Of a stretch of 64,000 nt of DNA, positions 16,682 through 26,313 are shown in pieces; within the stretch, counting starts at the first letter, position 1; each line of letters begins with the position of its first letter. Under the pieces are notes generated by a model. It was not told the origin of the DNA. It did not search any database and saw nothing but the letters and a program-made list of their open reading frames with translations. A program made the translations under genes and the position numbers. The stretch is taken from the NCBI RefSeq assembly GCF_003346715.1, contig NZ_QQPQ01000005.1, positions 62,001-126,000 of the forward strand, in the 5' to 3' direction. Source of the DNA: Oceanispirochaeta sp. M1 (GTDB lineage Bacteria > Spirochaetota > Spirochaetia > DSM-2461).

Positions 16682-19165
16682 ATGAAAGTACTGATAATCG
16701 GTGGTGTTGCAGGGGGAGCTACTACGGCGGCCCGTCTCAGACGCCTGGACGAAAAAGCCGAAATAACTATCTTTGAGCGTGGAGCCTATATCTCCTACGC
16801 CAACTGCGGTCTTCCCTACTACATCGGAGGAACCATTGCCGAAAGAGATAGACTCTTTGTGCAGACTCCCGAAAGCTTCTCCGAGCTTCTTAATGTAAAT
16901 GTAAAAGTAAGACATGATGTTATCGCCATTAACAAAGAGCGTAATACAATCACCGTAAAGAACCTTGATACCCAGGAGATCAATGAAGAAGCCTACGATA
17001 AGCTTGTCCTCTCTCCCGGAGCAGAACCTCTGAGACCCGGAATCCCCGGAATAGATTCAGAGAAGATATTCACTCTCAGAAATGTTCCCGACACAGATAA
17101 GATCAAGTCTTTTATTGAAAATAATAAACCCAAAAGAGCCGTAATTATCGGCGCAGGTTTCATCGGCCTGGAAATGGCGGAAAACCTCCACCAGCTGGGT
17201 ATCTTTGTTACAATCGTTGAAGCTGCCGAACAGGTAATGAATATTCTGGACTATGAAATGGCCGCGGAAGTGCACCAGCACCTCAAGGTTAAGGGTGTGG
17301 AGTTCTATCTTAAAGACGGTGTCTCCTCATTTACAGAAAAAGACGGCGGTGTTCATATCGCCCTGCAGAGCGGCCGAGTTATCGAAGCAGACCTGATAAT
17401 CCTGTCTATCGGTGTCAGGCCCGATGTCAAACTGGCAGCGGATGCAGGACTTGAAATTGGAAGCACCGGTGGTATTAAAATCAATAAAAATCTCCTGACC
17501 AATGATGAAAACATCTATGCTCTGGGAGATGCGACAGAGTATCCCAACCCCATTACAGGAGATCCTTTAAGAGTTCCCCTGGCAGGCCCCGCAAATAAAC
17601 AGGGTAGAATGGTTGCGGACAACATAATAGAAGGCAATAAGAGAGAGTACAGAGGAACCATTGGAACAGGAATCGCCAAGGTTTTTGACCTGACTGTTGC
17701 CTCAACAGGGCTCTCTGAAAAACAGCTGGCCCGGATGGGTAAGGTAAAAGGTAAAGACTACAGATCTCTTGTAATCCATGCCACAAGTCATGCCGGATAC
17801 TATCCCGATGCAGATCCTATGACCATCAAGACCATTTTCAATGATGACCGTAAACTTCTGGGCGCCCAGATTGTCGGTTACAGCGGTGTTGATAAGAGAA
17901 TCGATCTCTTTGCTGTCATACTCGGCCACGCCGGAACTATTGATGATCTGCAGGAAATTGAACATGCCTACGCACCTCCCTTCTCATCTGCAAAAGATCC
18001 AATCAATATTGCCGGTTTCGTAGCTGAAAATATCCTGAACGGCTCATCCCGCCATCTGTGCTGGAATGAACTGAGGGATCTCAATAAGGAAGATCTATTT
18101 GCTATCGATGTCCGTACGGAAGATGAATTCGGTATCGACACCCTTGACGGCGCAGTGAACATTCCACTTCCCACGATTCGCAGCCGTATGACCGAAATCC
18201 CCAAAGACAAAAAGATCGTTGTTTTCTGCGGTGTCGGCAAGAGAGCCTATATGGCTGAACGTATTCTCCGTCAGAACGGCTTTGATGATGTGTACAATCT
18301 CTCTGGAGGTTTGAAAACCTACGAACTTTCCACACAGCAGCAGAGCAACGAAGACATCTTCGAAAAAGACTTTATCGGTCATGATGATAATATCTATCAG
18401 GCCGATCCCAATGCCCATAAGGAAGAGGGTCCCATTAAAACCATCCAGGTTGATGCCTGCGGTCTTCAGTGCCCCGGTCCTGTCCTTAAGCTGAAACAAG
18501 AGATGGATATTCTGAAACCAGGTGAAATGATTCAGGAAACTGCCACAGATCCCGGTTTTGCCAAGGATGTATACGCCTGGGCCAAGATGACCGGAAACTC
18601 TGTTGTCTCAGTTGAACAGAACGGCCCCAAGGTTGTTGCTGTCATCAAAAAAGGCGGTGCTCCCAAGGCTGCAAGTATGGGCCGTGGACCTCAGGATGGA
18701 ACCAGTCTGATTATGTTCTCTGATGATATGGATAAGGCTCTGGCCACCATGGTCATCGCCAACGGTGCAATTTCCGCAGGTAAGAATGTAACTATATTTT
18801 TCACATTCTGGGGACTATCCTTCCTGAAAAAACATACAAAAACCAAGGGTGTCAAAAAAGACTTTATGGGTAAAATGTTCGGCATGATGCTCCCTGATCA
18901 CAGCGGAAAACTTGGCCTCTCCAAGATGAATATGGGAGGCATGGGAGCCTGGATGATGAAGAAAAGAATGAAGGCTCTCGGCATCGACAGTATAGAAGAG
19001 ATGCTGGCATCAGCAATGAAAAACGGCATCCGCCTTGTAGCCTGCCAGATGTCCATGGATGTTATGGGTATTCAGGAAGAGGAACTGATGGAAGGTGTAG
19101 AGATCGGAGGAGTAGCCTCCTTCCTTGGTGCCGCCGATGATTCCCAGAGCAATATGTTTATCTAG
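16682..19165 (+). CDS. CoA-disulfide/NADH-dependent persulfide reductase fused to rhodanese, TusA and DsrE domains
   Basis: An 827-residue sulfur-transfer fusion. Residues 1-450 form an FAD/NAD(P)H reductase (VGGVAGGATTAAR; active-site Cys42 in SYANCGLPYYIGG; second fold AVIIGAGFIGLE; YALGDA), as in CoA-disulfide reductase and NADH-dependent persulfide reductase. Residues ~455-550 are a rhodanese with catalytic Cys516 in FCGVGKR. Residues ~585-655 are a TusA/SirA sulfur carrier with CGLQCPGP (Cys597). Residues ~665-827 are a DsrE/F-like domain. The chain probably moves sulfane sulfur between Cys sites and reduces persulfide or CoA-persulfide with NADH in the cytoplasm. It is monocistronic, with a repeated hairpin leader upstream. 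The physiological sulfur donor is not evident. Confidence 0.9.
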   Translation: MKVLIIGGVAGGATTAARLRRLDEKAEITIFERGAYISYANCGLPYYIGGTIAERDRLFVQTPESFSELLNVNVKVRHDVIAINKERNTITVKNLDTQEINEEAYDKLVLSPGAEPLRPGIPGIDSEKIFTLRNVPDTDKIKSFIENNKPKRAVIIGAGFIGLEMAENLHQLGIFVTIVEAAEQVMNILDYEMAAEVHQHLKVKGVEFYLKDGVSSFTEKDGGVHIALQSGRVIEADLIILSIGVRPDVKLAADAGLEIGSTGGIKINKNLLTNDENIYALGDATEYPNPITGDPLRVPLAGPANKQGRMVADNIIEGNKREYRGTIGTGIAKVFDLTVASTGLSEKQLARMGKVKGKDYRSLVIHATSHAGYYPDADPMTIKTIFNDDRKLLGAQIVGYSGVDKRIDLFAVILGHAGTIDDLQEIEHAYAPPFSSAKDPINIAGFVAENILNGSSRHLCWNELRDLNKEDLFAIDVRTEDEFGIDTLDGAVNIPLPTIRSRMTEIPKDKKIVVFCGVGKRAYMAERILRQNGFDDVYNLSGGLKTYELSTQQQSNEDIFEKDFIGHDDNIYQADPNAHKEEGPIKTIQVDACGLQCPGPVLKLKQEMDILKPGEMIQETATDPGFAKDVYAWAKMTGNSVVSVEQNGPKVVAVIKKGGAPKAASMGRGPQDGTSLIMFSDDMDKALATMVIANGAISAGKNVTIFFTFWGLSFLKKHTKTKGVKKDFMGKMFGMMLPDHSGKLGLSKMNMGGMGAWMMKKRMKALGIDSIEEMLASAMKNGIRLVACQMSMDVMGIQEEELMEGVEIGGVASFLGAADDSQSNMFI

Positions 19166-19194
19166 TTGTATCTGATTACTTAATCTTATATTCG

Positions 19195-19224
19195 AGGGCT
19201 GTCTTCCTTTTCGGTGGCAGCCCT
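19195..19224 (+). terminator. Weak terminator-like hairpin
   Basis: AGGGCTG (19195-19201) pairs with CAGCCCT (19218-19224) across a 16-base loop, followed by TATTTG. It is the only hairpin between the persulfide reductase stop and the next promoter. Confidence 0.5.
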
Positions 19225-19271
19225 TATTTGATTAATCAGAACCACCACAAAGAATTAAATATCGGAACTAT

Positions 19272-19319
19272 TTGACAGCAGGTCTACTCAGGTTTATCAT
19301 GCAAAACAGAACGCGTTCT
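19272..19319 (+). promoter_or_regulatory. Promoter and palindromic operator of the aldehyde/alcohol redox operon
   Basis: TTGACA (19272-19277) and TATCAT (19295-19300) are 17 bases apart. A perfect 12-bp palindrome, AGAACGCGTTCT (19308-19319), starts where transcription should begin. A CG-centred palindrome at +1 is typical of LacI/GalR-type repression. No LacI gene is adjacent; the only one in the window is at 59819-60838 and its likely site is different. Confidence 0.65.
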
Positions 19320-19380
19320 ATTTTATTATTTTACACAGTTAATTACAAAATGAAGTTAATATGATGTATCAAGGAGACCA

Positions 19381-20592
19381 ATGATGAATGGAATTAAAGT
19401 CAGCGGGATAAAAGCCTATCAGAAAATAGTTAAAGTTCTGATTGCCGCACTCAATTTTGTAGAACCGGAAACTCTGACAGGACCCGGGTCCGTACTCAAA
19501 ATATCTGATTATCTCAAGAAGAATAACTTTAAAAAGCCTCTTATCGTTACAGATGAGGGGATTGTAAGAGTCGGCCTCCTAAAGGGAATGCTGGATAACT
19601 TTAAAGAACAGGGTATCGAATATGCTGTGTATGATAAAATAATTCCCAATCCGACTATTCAGGTTATTGAAGAAGCCAGAGAGATGTTTATTGAGAAGAA
19701 CTGTGATTGTTTTATCGGATTTGGTGGAGGGTCCTCCATGGACAGCGCCAAGGTGGCCTCGGCCAGAGTGACGAATCCCCGAACCAGCATTATGCAGATG
19801 ACAGGGTATTTTAAAATTAGAAAAAAAATAAAACATCTCATAGCCGTACCGACCACTTCCGGAACAGGCTCAGAATGTACAGTTGCAGCAGTAATTACAA
19901 ATCCGGAAACCAAAGCAAAATATGCAGTTGATTCACCCAAGCTGATCCCCTCCCTGGCGGTAATGGACCCTGAACTGTCTTACGGCCTCCCTCCCCATAT
20001 TACATCCACTACCGGAATGGATGCACTGACCCATGCGGTTGAAGCCTATATCAGCACCATTCCAACAAAATTAACTGATGACTATGCCCGCAGGGCTGTA
20101 AAAATAATCTTTGAGGACCTTGAAACCTGCTTCAAAGATGGAAAAAATACTCAGGCGAGAGAGAACATGATGTGGGCCTCCTACTATGGAGGTGCTGCCT
20201 TTACGAGAGCCTTAGTTGGAAATGTACATGCCATAGCCCATAACTTCGGTGGTCTTTACCATGTTCCTCATGGACTTGCCAATGCAATTGTTCTGCCCCA
20301 TGTTCTGGAAGCATCCATTGATAAATGCGATACACGTCTTGCCGAACTGGCAGAGGCAGCAGGATTGAAAAATGAGGGTAAATCAACTAGAGAAATGGCA
20401 GAGGCTTTTATACAGAAAATCAGAGATTTGAATAAGACCTTTGAGATTCCGGAAACAGTCAGGGAATTGAGGAAAGAGGATTTAACTTTACTGGCCGAAC
20501 GTGCCAGTAAAGAAGCCTTCTATTTTTATGCTCCCCCCAAATACTTTTCAGCCGTAGAGATGGAGAAAGTACTTGAGCCGATGCTTGCCTGA
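19381..20592 (+). CDS. Iron-containing alcohol dehydrogenase
   Basis: A 403-residue member of the type III (Fe-dependent) alcohol dehydrogenase family, interconverting an aldehyde and an alcohol with NAD(P)H. It shows the GFGGGSSMDSAK nucleotide-binding loop, the PTTSGTGSE motif, the metal-ligand region DALTHAVEAY and the His-rich HNFGGLYHVPHGLANA segment. AAGGAG lies just upstream of two adjacent ATG codons (19381 and 19384). It is first in an operon with a tungsten aldehyde oxidoreductase, its MoaD-like partner and ferredoxin, so it probably uses or makes the aldehyde that the oxidoreductase converts to or from the acid. Substrate chain length is unknown. Confidence 0.9.
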   Translation: MMNGIKVSGIKAYQKIVKVLIAALNFVEPETLTGPGSVLKISDYLKKNNFKKPLIVTDEGIVRVGLLKGMLDNFKEQGIEYAVYDKIIPNPTIQVIEEAREMFIEKNCDCFIGFGGGSSMDSAKVASARVTNPRTSIMQMTGYFKIRKKIKHLIAVPTTSGTGSECTVAAVITNPETKAKYAVDSPKLIPSLAVMDPELSYGLPPHITSTTGMDALTHAVEAYISTIPTKLTDDYARRAVKIIFEDLETCFKDGKNTQARENMMWASYYGGAAFTRALVGNVHAIAHNFGGLYHVPHGLANAIVLPHVLEASIDKCDTRLAELAEAAGLKNEGKSTREMAEAFIQKIRDLNKTFEIPETVRELRKEDLTLLAERASKEAFYFYAPPKYFSAVEMEKVLEPMLA

Positions 20593-20612
20593 AAAGGGTC
20601 TATAATTTAGAG

Positions 20613-20846
20613 ATGAAAGTAAAAGTTTCTGTATCCGGCATTGCCGACTACTCAGTACTGGATGACGATGAAAATCTGGAACTCAATGAAAAGGCAACGA
20701 TCTGGACTGTCTATTCCAGGCTGCGGATACCCATGCATTTAAGACCATTTTATAAATGCTATCTGAATTACAAGCCTGCCCGAATGAGAGATAAACTGAA
20801 AGACGGTGATGAAGTCTTCTTTATGACCCTTGCGGCGGGGGGTTAA
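20613..20846 (+). CDS. MoaD/ThiS-like sulfur carrier of the AOR cluster
   Basis: A 77-residue ubiquitin-fold protein ending in Gly-Gly (LAAGG), the tail that is adenylated and thiocarboxylated to give the dithiolene sulfurs of molybdopterin or tungstopterin. Such small proteins often sit directly upstream of tungsten aldehyde oxidoreductases and are presumed to serve their cofactor. It begins 20 bases after the dehydrogenase stop, has no clear Shine-Dalgarno site, and has TATAAT 6 bases before the ATG. Its function is inferred from the tail, size and neighbours. Confidence 0.8.
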   Translation: MKVKVSVSGIADYSVLDDDENLELNEKATIWTVYSRLRIPMHLRPFYKCYLNYKPARMRDKLKDGDEVFFMTLAAGG

Positions 20847-20881
20847 TGATTTTTGAATAACAAGCAAAGGAGCAATACTCT

Positions 20882-22855
20882 ATGAAAGCTGTAATGGGAA
20901 AGATCCTGAAAGTCGATCTGACAACAAAGGAATGCACTGAAGAAGTCATGGAGGAACAAATTTATGATCAGTTCCTGGGAGGCATTGGACTTGCCAGCTA
21001 CATCCTTCACAGAGATATAAAAAAGGGGGCCGATGCACTGGGTCCCGATAATGTTCTGGGCTTTGTACCGGGAGCTCTTACGGGTACGGGGAGTTTTGTT
21101 ACAGGCCGCTTTCTGGTTACCGGTAAATCCCCTCTCACAGGAGGATGGGGTGATGCAAACTGCGGAGGCACATTCTCTCCCGGGATCAAGCAGGCAGGAT
21201 ATGACGGAATTTTCTTCAAGGGGATCAGCCCCGAACCCGTATATCTTTACATAGATAATAAGGGAGCTCAGCTCCTTGATGCTGCAGCTTACTGGGGCAG
21301 AACTGATGCCGTAGAGACAGAAAAACAGCTTATTGAGAAACACAATGTTAAGAAGAAACCCGTCTGTGTGACTATCGGTCAGGCAGCGGAAAATCTGTCT
21401 CTGATTTCAGGAATTGTCAACGACAAGGGGAGAATCGCGGCAAGAAGCGGTCTGGGTGCTGTAATGGGCTCCAAGAAACTGAAGGCCATTGTACTGGCGG
21501 GATCAAAGAACATCCCTGTGGCAGATCCTGATAAAATGAAGGAGATATCCATAGGCTATGCCAATAAAGTCAGGCTGATGAATCTTCCCGGCTTTGTGAA
21601 AGGAAACATGCTTCCCACAATAGGAAAAGCCATGGGCATGAATGTAAGAACCCCTATGAATGGAATAACCTTTGCTGCCATTTTTAAAAAATACGGCACC
21701 ATATTTGCCAATCTCTCCGGCCTCAACGGTGACCTGCCTGTTAAAAACTGGGCAGTGAGTACCAGGCAGTTCAAAAAGAAAGCCAAAAAGACAAATCCTG
21801 ATTTGATGCTGAAAAAGGAGACAAACAAATATCATTGTTCCTCCTGCAATATTGGATGCGGAGGAGAAGCTGATATTGCCGGGATCAGAGACGGAGCCTA
21901 CAAAACGACTCATAAACCCGAGTATGAAACAGTTGCCGCCTTTGGAAGTCTGCTTCTAAATAATGACCTGGACGGAATCTATTATATAAACGAACTTTGC
22001 AACAGAGCTGGGCTGGATACCATCTCTGCCGGAAACACCATGGCCTATGCCTATGAGTGCTACGAAAAAGGGATTATCACAAAAGAGGACACCCGAGGTC
22101 TGGATCTGAAATGGGGACAGGTCGATACGGCTATAGAAGTTCTAAAACAGATGATCAACCGTGAGGGCTTCGGTGCCCTGTTGGCAGATGGGGTCAAGGT
22201 CGCTGTAACAAAGATTCCGGGATCTGAGGACTGTGCAATGCATGCCGGCGGTCAGGAACCTGGAATGCATGACCCCCGGTTTGAAAGTGGGATGGGCCTT
22301 CATATGTCTGTTGATCCAACCCCGGGTAAACATACTGTGGGTGCCGAAACCTACTATATGACTACAAATATCTGGAACTACTGTTCCTGGGCTCCCAAAC
22401 AGAAACTTGAAACCAAGACTCATGAAAATGAAGCCACCGAGGAAGGGGCCTTGAAGAATGTTGCCATGTCGGCGATGAAACAGCTTGTAGACTGCTCAGG
22501 AGGCTGCCTTTTTGCAATGCTGACAGGATTTCAGAACTGGAAAATGTTTGACTGGCTGAATGCAGCGATGGGAACAGAAAAGAGCGGTGATGAGTTTATG
22601 GAAATAGGCCTGAGGGTTCAGACAATGAGGCAGATGTTCAATATCAGAGAGGGAGTTGATCCCTGGAAGAACAAGATGGCCGACAGAGTCATCGGAAGAC
22701 CCCCTCTGACAGATGGACCGACAGCAGGCAATACCTTTGATCTGGAAGGTCAGATGCAGCTGTACTGGGAGAAAATCGGATGGGACCGGGAAAGCGGTAT
22801 GCCTAAATCCGAAACCCTTGAAAAACTTAAAATTTCAGAATATGTAGGGGTATAA
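20882..22855 (+). CDS. Tungsten-containing aldehyde:ferredoxin oxidoreductase
   Basis: A 657-residue cytoplasmic enzyme that oxidises aldehydes to carboxylic acids with ferredoxin, or runs in reverse. The N-terminal region follows the family pattern (GKILKVDLT, FLGGIGLAS, TGKSPLTGGWGDANCGG for pterin binding). The [4Fe-4S] ligands begin with Cys319-x2-Cys322-x3-Cys326 (CSSCNIGC), and the fourth is probably in the later DCSGGC motif. AGGAG precedes the ATG. It is flanked by a MoaD-like gene and a ferredoxin 5 bases downstream, with an Fe-alcohol dehydrogenase first in the operon, a set that suggests acid-aldehyde-alcohol interconversion during fermentation. Tungsten versus molybdenum is inferred from the family. 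Confidence 0.93.
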   Translation: MKAVMGKILKVDLTTKECTEEVMEEQIYDQFLGGIGLASYILHRDIKKGADALGPDNVLGFVPGALTGTGSFVTGRFLVTGKSPLTGGWGDANCGGTFSPGIKQAGYDGIFFKGISPEPVYLYIDNKGAQLLDAAAYWGRTDAVETEKQLIEKHNVKKKPVCVTIGQAAENLSLISGIVNDKGRIAARSGLGAVMGSKKLKAIVLAGSKNIPVADPDKMKEISIGYANKVRLMNLPGFVKGNMLPTIGKAMGMNVRTPMNGITFAAIFKKYGTIFANLSGLNGDLPVKNWAVSTRQFKKKAKKTNPDLMLKKETNKYHCSSCNIGCGGEADIAGIRDGAYKTTHKPEYETVAAFGSLLLNNDLDGIYYINELCNRAGLDTISAGNTMAYAYECYEKGIITKEDTRGLDLKWGQVDTAIEVLKQMINREGFGALLADGVKVAVTKIPGSEDCAMHAGGQEPGMHDPRFESGMGLHMSVDPTPGKHTVGAETYYMTTNIWNYCSWAPKQKLETKTHENEATEEGALKNVAMSAMKQLVDCSGGCLFAMLTGFQNWKMFDWLNAAMGTEKSGDEFMEIGLRVQTMRQMFNIREGVDPWKNKMADRVIGRPPLTDGPTAGNTFDLEGQMQLYWEKIGWDRESGMPKSETLEKLKISEYVGV

Positions 22856-22859
22856 GAAA

Positions 22860-23093
22860 ATGGCAAAGGTTAAAACAATTCCACATATAGATTATTCAAA
22901 ATGTATGGCCTGCAAGGAGTGCATCACATTCTGCCCTTTCGGCTGTCTGGATCTGGTAGTCAAAGGCATTGATAAATACAATAAGGAATACCCCGGACTG
23001 ACTGATAAAGGGTTGGCGGAGTGCACAAGCTGTGGAATCTGTGCAAAAAAATGCCCCATAGGCATCATTGAAATGAAAGAGCTCACCGGCTGA
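22860..23093 (+). CDS. 2[4Fe-4S] ferredoxin-like protein
   Basis: A 77-residue iron-sulfur protein with two cluster motifs, CMACKECITFCPFGC and CTSCGICAKKCPIG, each CxxCxxCxxxCP-like. It begins 4 bases after the aldehyde oxidoreductase stop and almost certainly carries its electrons. No terminator is visible between its stop and the convergent TetR gene. Confidence 0.92.
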   Translation: MAKVKTIPHIDYSKCMACKECITFCPFGCLDLVVKGIDKYNKEYPGLTDKGLAECTSCGICAKKCPIGIIEMKELTG

Positions 23094-23102
23094 ACAAGCT
23101 GA

Positions 23103-23696
23103 TCAGCAGAGTAAAGTACTGATAAGAACCGACAAGTTCTTCCGGTACTGCTCAAGCTCTTCCTCACTTTTCCCTGAATCCCTGAGAGATGACCAGAACG
23201 AAAGATAACCGATAACCATGGTAGCCAGGATTTCACAGACATAATCCGGACTCTCAACACAACGGAACTGCCCTGCTGCTTCTCCGTCATGTAGAAGAGC
23301 TCTAAGGATTTCTCTGACATTATATACCTTGAAAATATTCTCAGGCTGGGGGTTTGTCATATTTTTGGCAAGAAAAGCAGCCATAAACTCCTTTCCCTTC
23401 AGTTCAATATACTTGAAGAGTATCTCGAGAAGCTTATTGATTTTTTTTATGAACGAGGGATCTTCATACTCGGTGATTTCTTTTAAAATCTCTTCCTGTT
23501 CAAAGGCAATAAACTCGTCGAGGATATCCTGTTTTGAACTGAAATAATGATAAAAAGTACCGACTCCCACAGCAGAAGCCCTGCAGATTTCCTTGATGGT
23601 GGTTTCTTTGTACCCCAGCTCTTCAAAGAGTTTAATGGAGTTATCCAGAATCTTAAGACGGGCGGCTTTGCCCTTTTTTGTAATGCTTCCTGCCAT
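23103..23696 (-). CDS. TetR-family transcriptional regulator
   Basis: A 197-residue regulator. The helix-turn-helix lies at residues ~25-55 (KETTIKEICRASAVGVGTFYHYFSS pattern); the C-terminal ligand domain is all-helical and not classifiable by eye. I place the start at the ATG at 23696, which has AGGA 8 bases upstream; an upstream in-frame start would add 24 residues without homology. It is convergent with the aldehyde oxidoreductase operon and divergent from the large cNMP protein, and may regulate either. No clear operator is seen in the 135-base gap. Confidence 0.85.
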   Translation of the reverse strand: MAGSITKKGKAARLKILDNSIKLFEELGYKETTIKEICRASAVGVGTFYHYFSSKQDILDEFIAFEQEEILKEITEYEDPSFIKKINKLLEILFKYIELKGKEFMAAFLAKNMTNPQPENIFKVYNVREILRALLHDGEAAGQFRCVESPDYVCEILATMVIGYLSFWSSLRDSGKSEEELEQYRKNLSVLISTLLC

Positions 23697-23831
23697 AGAT
23701 CTGATCCTAGCTAAACAGAAATCTCCTGTCAATGAGTCTGGTTCTGTAATATAATGAGAATCAGTCATTCACTGTAGAATGTGGTATAAATAATCTCTGA
23801 ATTGTAAATATGGAGATGGAAACAGCTTAGT

Positions 23832-26309
23832 ATGGAAGTATTGAATTTAAATAAACAGATAATGAAAGAGACTGTCCCCGGCGGAACCCTCGTCTTCAGG
23901 CAGGGTGAAGAATGCAAGACCTTCACGGTTCTTCATTCAGGAATGGTGGAAGTTCTCTATACCGAGAGTGCAGATCCCGGCAGCTCTACCAGCGATATAA
24001 TTGACAGCAGCCTCCGTATAGGCCTTGTAAAAGGGGAAGCCATGATCGGGAGCATGGGACTCCTGAGTGATCAAAATACTCATGAAATATCAATGCGGAC
24101 CGTATCAGAGTGTAATATAAGCACCCGGCCCATGAAGAGAGAAGATCTGATCACTCAGATTCACAAAGACAATACTTTGAACTTCAAACTCCTGCGGGAT
24201 CTATGTACCCGTGTGGATTCTGCTGTTTATCTTTATACGAATTATAAATATCTCTGGCATAAGTATGCTTCCATAACCGACTCCCTGGCTCTCGGTATCC
24301 CCGGTAAAGCCGGATCTCTCTACGATATTAAGAAGAGGACCATCTCCCCTATAGGAGAATATTCAGCCTATCTGAAGGCTATGATCAAAGAGGATGAACA
24401 TGCTTCCGTTCCTGAGACATGGGATTACAATCTATTTCTGGGAAAGATTCAGGACAGTCTGAATCTCTATGATGACCACGACAAAATCAGGGTAGAAGAT
24501 CTTATTGATCATCAGCAATACCTGTTTATCAAACGCCTTGTATCAAAAAATGATAAAATTCTGGCGGCAATATTTAATAAAGATGAACCTACAAACCAGT
24601 ATATCTTCGATTTTCTGGGGCGGACCATCGACCTCCTGATTAAAGCCAATAAAAATATTGCACGGGAGATAAAGGTATTAATGGATATAATCTATTCCGA
24701 CAGCGGCTGGGCTGTGCAGGTTATTTCCGGCTCAAAGAATGATAATCTAAAAAAGAAAAACTTTATCCATTTTCTGTCAAAATTCAGCTGGCGATGCCGT
24801 AAGGATACCATGACTCTTCTGGGAAAAGATCTCTTTACAGAATATAAAGTATTCTCTGCTCTAAAGCGTTTTCAGACTTTTATCGACCCCGAAGCTGAAA
24901 ACAAAGAAGATTCATCTACTGCCGTAAAGACAGAGGATATGAAAAAAAGACTAGCCAAATACAAAGGGATTTTCCTGAAGATTCTGGACTTCTCATCTCT
25001 TGGGGATGAATTTAAAGAAGAGTTTAAAACCCTTATGGACAGTCTGTTGAAAATTGAGAATAAGCATGATATTGATCCGGCTGTATTAAAACTGAGGGAA
25101 GAGATCTCGGTAAAATACTGGCAGCTGTATGAAGACTGTTTTCTAAAGGTAATAGATTCGGACCTCAAAGGCTTTATTCCGGGAATCATGCTCCATTTCG
25201 GTGTTTTAGATGAGCGCTTTATCACAGAGGATGACCTCCTTGTGATCGATGATTATTACGCCGGAAACCTGATCAGCGATGAAGGGATTCCCGTCATGAC
25301 CCTCCCCTACTTCCTTGAGAAAATTTACAAATCAGAGCTTAGCCCCTCCATGACCGAGATGGGAGACCTTTTCAAAACGGTGCTCAGAGCTCAGGACAAA
25401 ATGACAAAAAAAGAGCGGGATGGAGCATATATATTTAAAGATACACCCGAGGACAAGATCCGTTTCGAAATAAGAAAGATTGCCGTAGAATTGAATAAAA
25501 TGCTTTTCGGTAACAAGAAAAAGGCCCTCCCCTTTCTCTGCAGTGAATCTCTGACAGGCAGTCTGAACCGCATATTCATTGAACCTGATAATTTTGCCCG
25601 GACTATCCGGAAGTACAAATCCCGGGACTATTCTCTTTTCTACAGAGAAGTACTTCTGAAACATGGTCTGGGTTCTGATTTCATCCAGAGAGAAGTACCC
25701 CCCAATTTTATCTTCTATCCAGTTTACGGCTCCAGAGCCATTATGTGGCAGGAGATGGACGGTAACAACAAGAGCAGCCCGGGGCGTATTTTCTTCCCTC
25801 TCTATTTTGGGGAGAAGCTGCTTGAAACGACTCTTACTCAGCTTGCTTATTTCCGCTGGGAACTGCAGAAGAGTATTGCCGGTTACAACTGGACTGACCC
25901 CGTTGAAGGGGGACTTGTGGGCATATATTACGATTACATCCGTTATTTCAAGAAGAATCACGATATCACACCGGAAGCCAAAGTACGTCTGCAGGAATTT
26001 ATCAAGAAGACAAAATCAGACAAAGACCGATTTGCCAGGGAATATGCCTTGTGGGTTGAGTTTGAATACGAAAATAAGATGCGACTGAACAGCTATGTAC
26101 GGGATATATTTTACCGCTACTGCCCCTTTCCCGGAAAGAAGAGGGAAGAAATGTCGCAGAAACCGGACTTTAAGATTATGGAGAACAAATTACAGAATCG
26201 CAGGCAGAAGGAACTCATCAAAATGAAATCAAAGATGATAAAATTTGAAAAGAAGAAGATGAAATTCCCTGCCGAACTTCAGCATTACATCAAATTTCTG
26301 GAGATGTAA
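23832..26309 (+). CDS. Large protein with N-terminal cyclic-nucleotide-binding-like domain
   Basis: An 825-residue protein of unknown function. Residues ~15-115 look like a CRP/PKA-type cNMP-binding beta-roll: PGGTLVFRQGEECKTFTVLHSG, then GLVKGEAMIGSMGLL in place of the phosphate-binding cassette. That cassette lacks the usual R-[ST]-A, so cNMP binding is uncertain. Residues 120-790 are long, helical and charged with no family I can name, and the last ~60 residues are very Lys-rich (KKKMKFPAEL region), possibly nucleic-acid or membrane binding. There is no signal peptide, TM segment or DNA-binding motif. The gene stands alone. It may be a spirochaete-restricted regulator. Confidence 0.7.
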   Translation: MEVLNLNKQIMKETVPGGTLVFRQGEECKTFTVLHSGMVEVLYTESADPGSSTSDIIDSSLRIGLVKGEAMIGSMGLLSDQNTHEISMRTVSECNISTRPMKREDLITQIHKDNTLNFKLLRDLCTRVDSAVYLYTNYKYLWHKYASITDSLALGIPGKAGSLYDIKKRTISPIGEYSAYLKAMIKEDEHASVPETWDYNLFLGKIQDSLNLYDDHDKIRVEDLIDHQQYLFIKRLVSKNDKILAAIFNKDEPTNQYIFDFLGRTIDLLIKANKNIAREIKVLMDIIYSDSGWAVQVISGSKNDNLKKKNFIHFLSKFSWRCRKDTMTLLGKDLFTEYKVFSALKRFQTFIDPEAENKEDSSTAVKTEDMKKRLAKYKGIFLKILDFSSLGDEFKEEFKTLMDSLLKIENKHDIDPAVLKLREEISVKYWQLYEDCFLKVIDSDLKGFIPGIMLHFGVLDERFITEDDLLVIDDYYAGNLISDEGIPVMTLPYFLEKIYKSELSPSMTEMGDLFKTVLRAQDKMTKKERDGAYIFKDTPEDKIRFEIRKIAVELNKMLFGNKKKALPFLCSESLTGSLNRIFIEPDNFARTIRKYKSRDYSLFYREVLLKHGLGSDFIQREVPPNFIFYPVYGSRAIMWQEMDGNNKSSPGRIFFPLYFGEKLLETTLTQLAYFRWELQKSIAGYNWTDPVEGGLVGIYYDYIRYFKKNHDITPEAKVRLQEFIKKTKSDKDRFAREYALWVEFEYENKMRLNSYVRDIFYRYCPFPGKKREEMSQKPDFKIMENKLQNRRQKELIKMKSKMIKFEKKKMKFPAELQHYIKFLEM

Positions 26310-26313
26310 AAAA

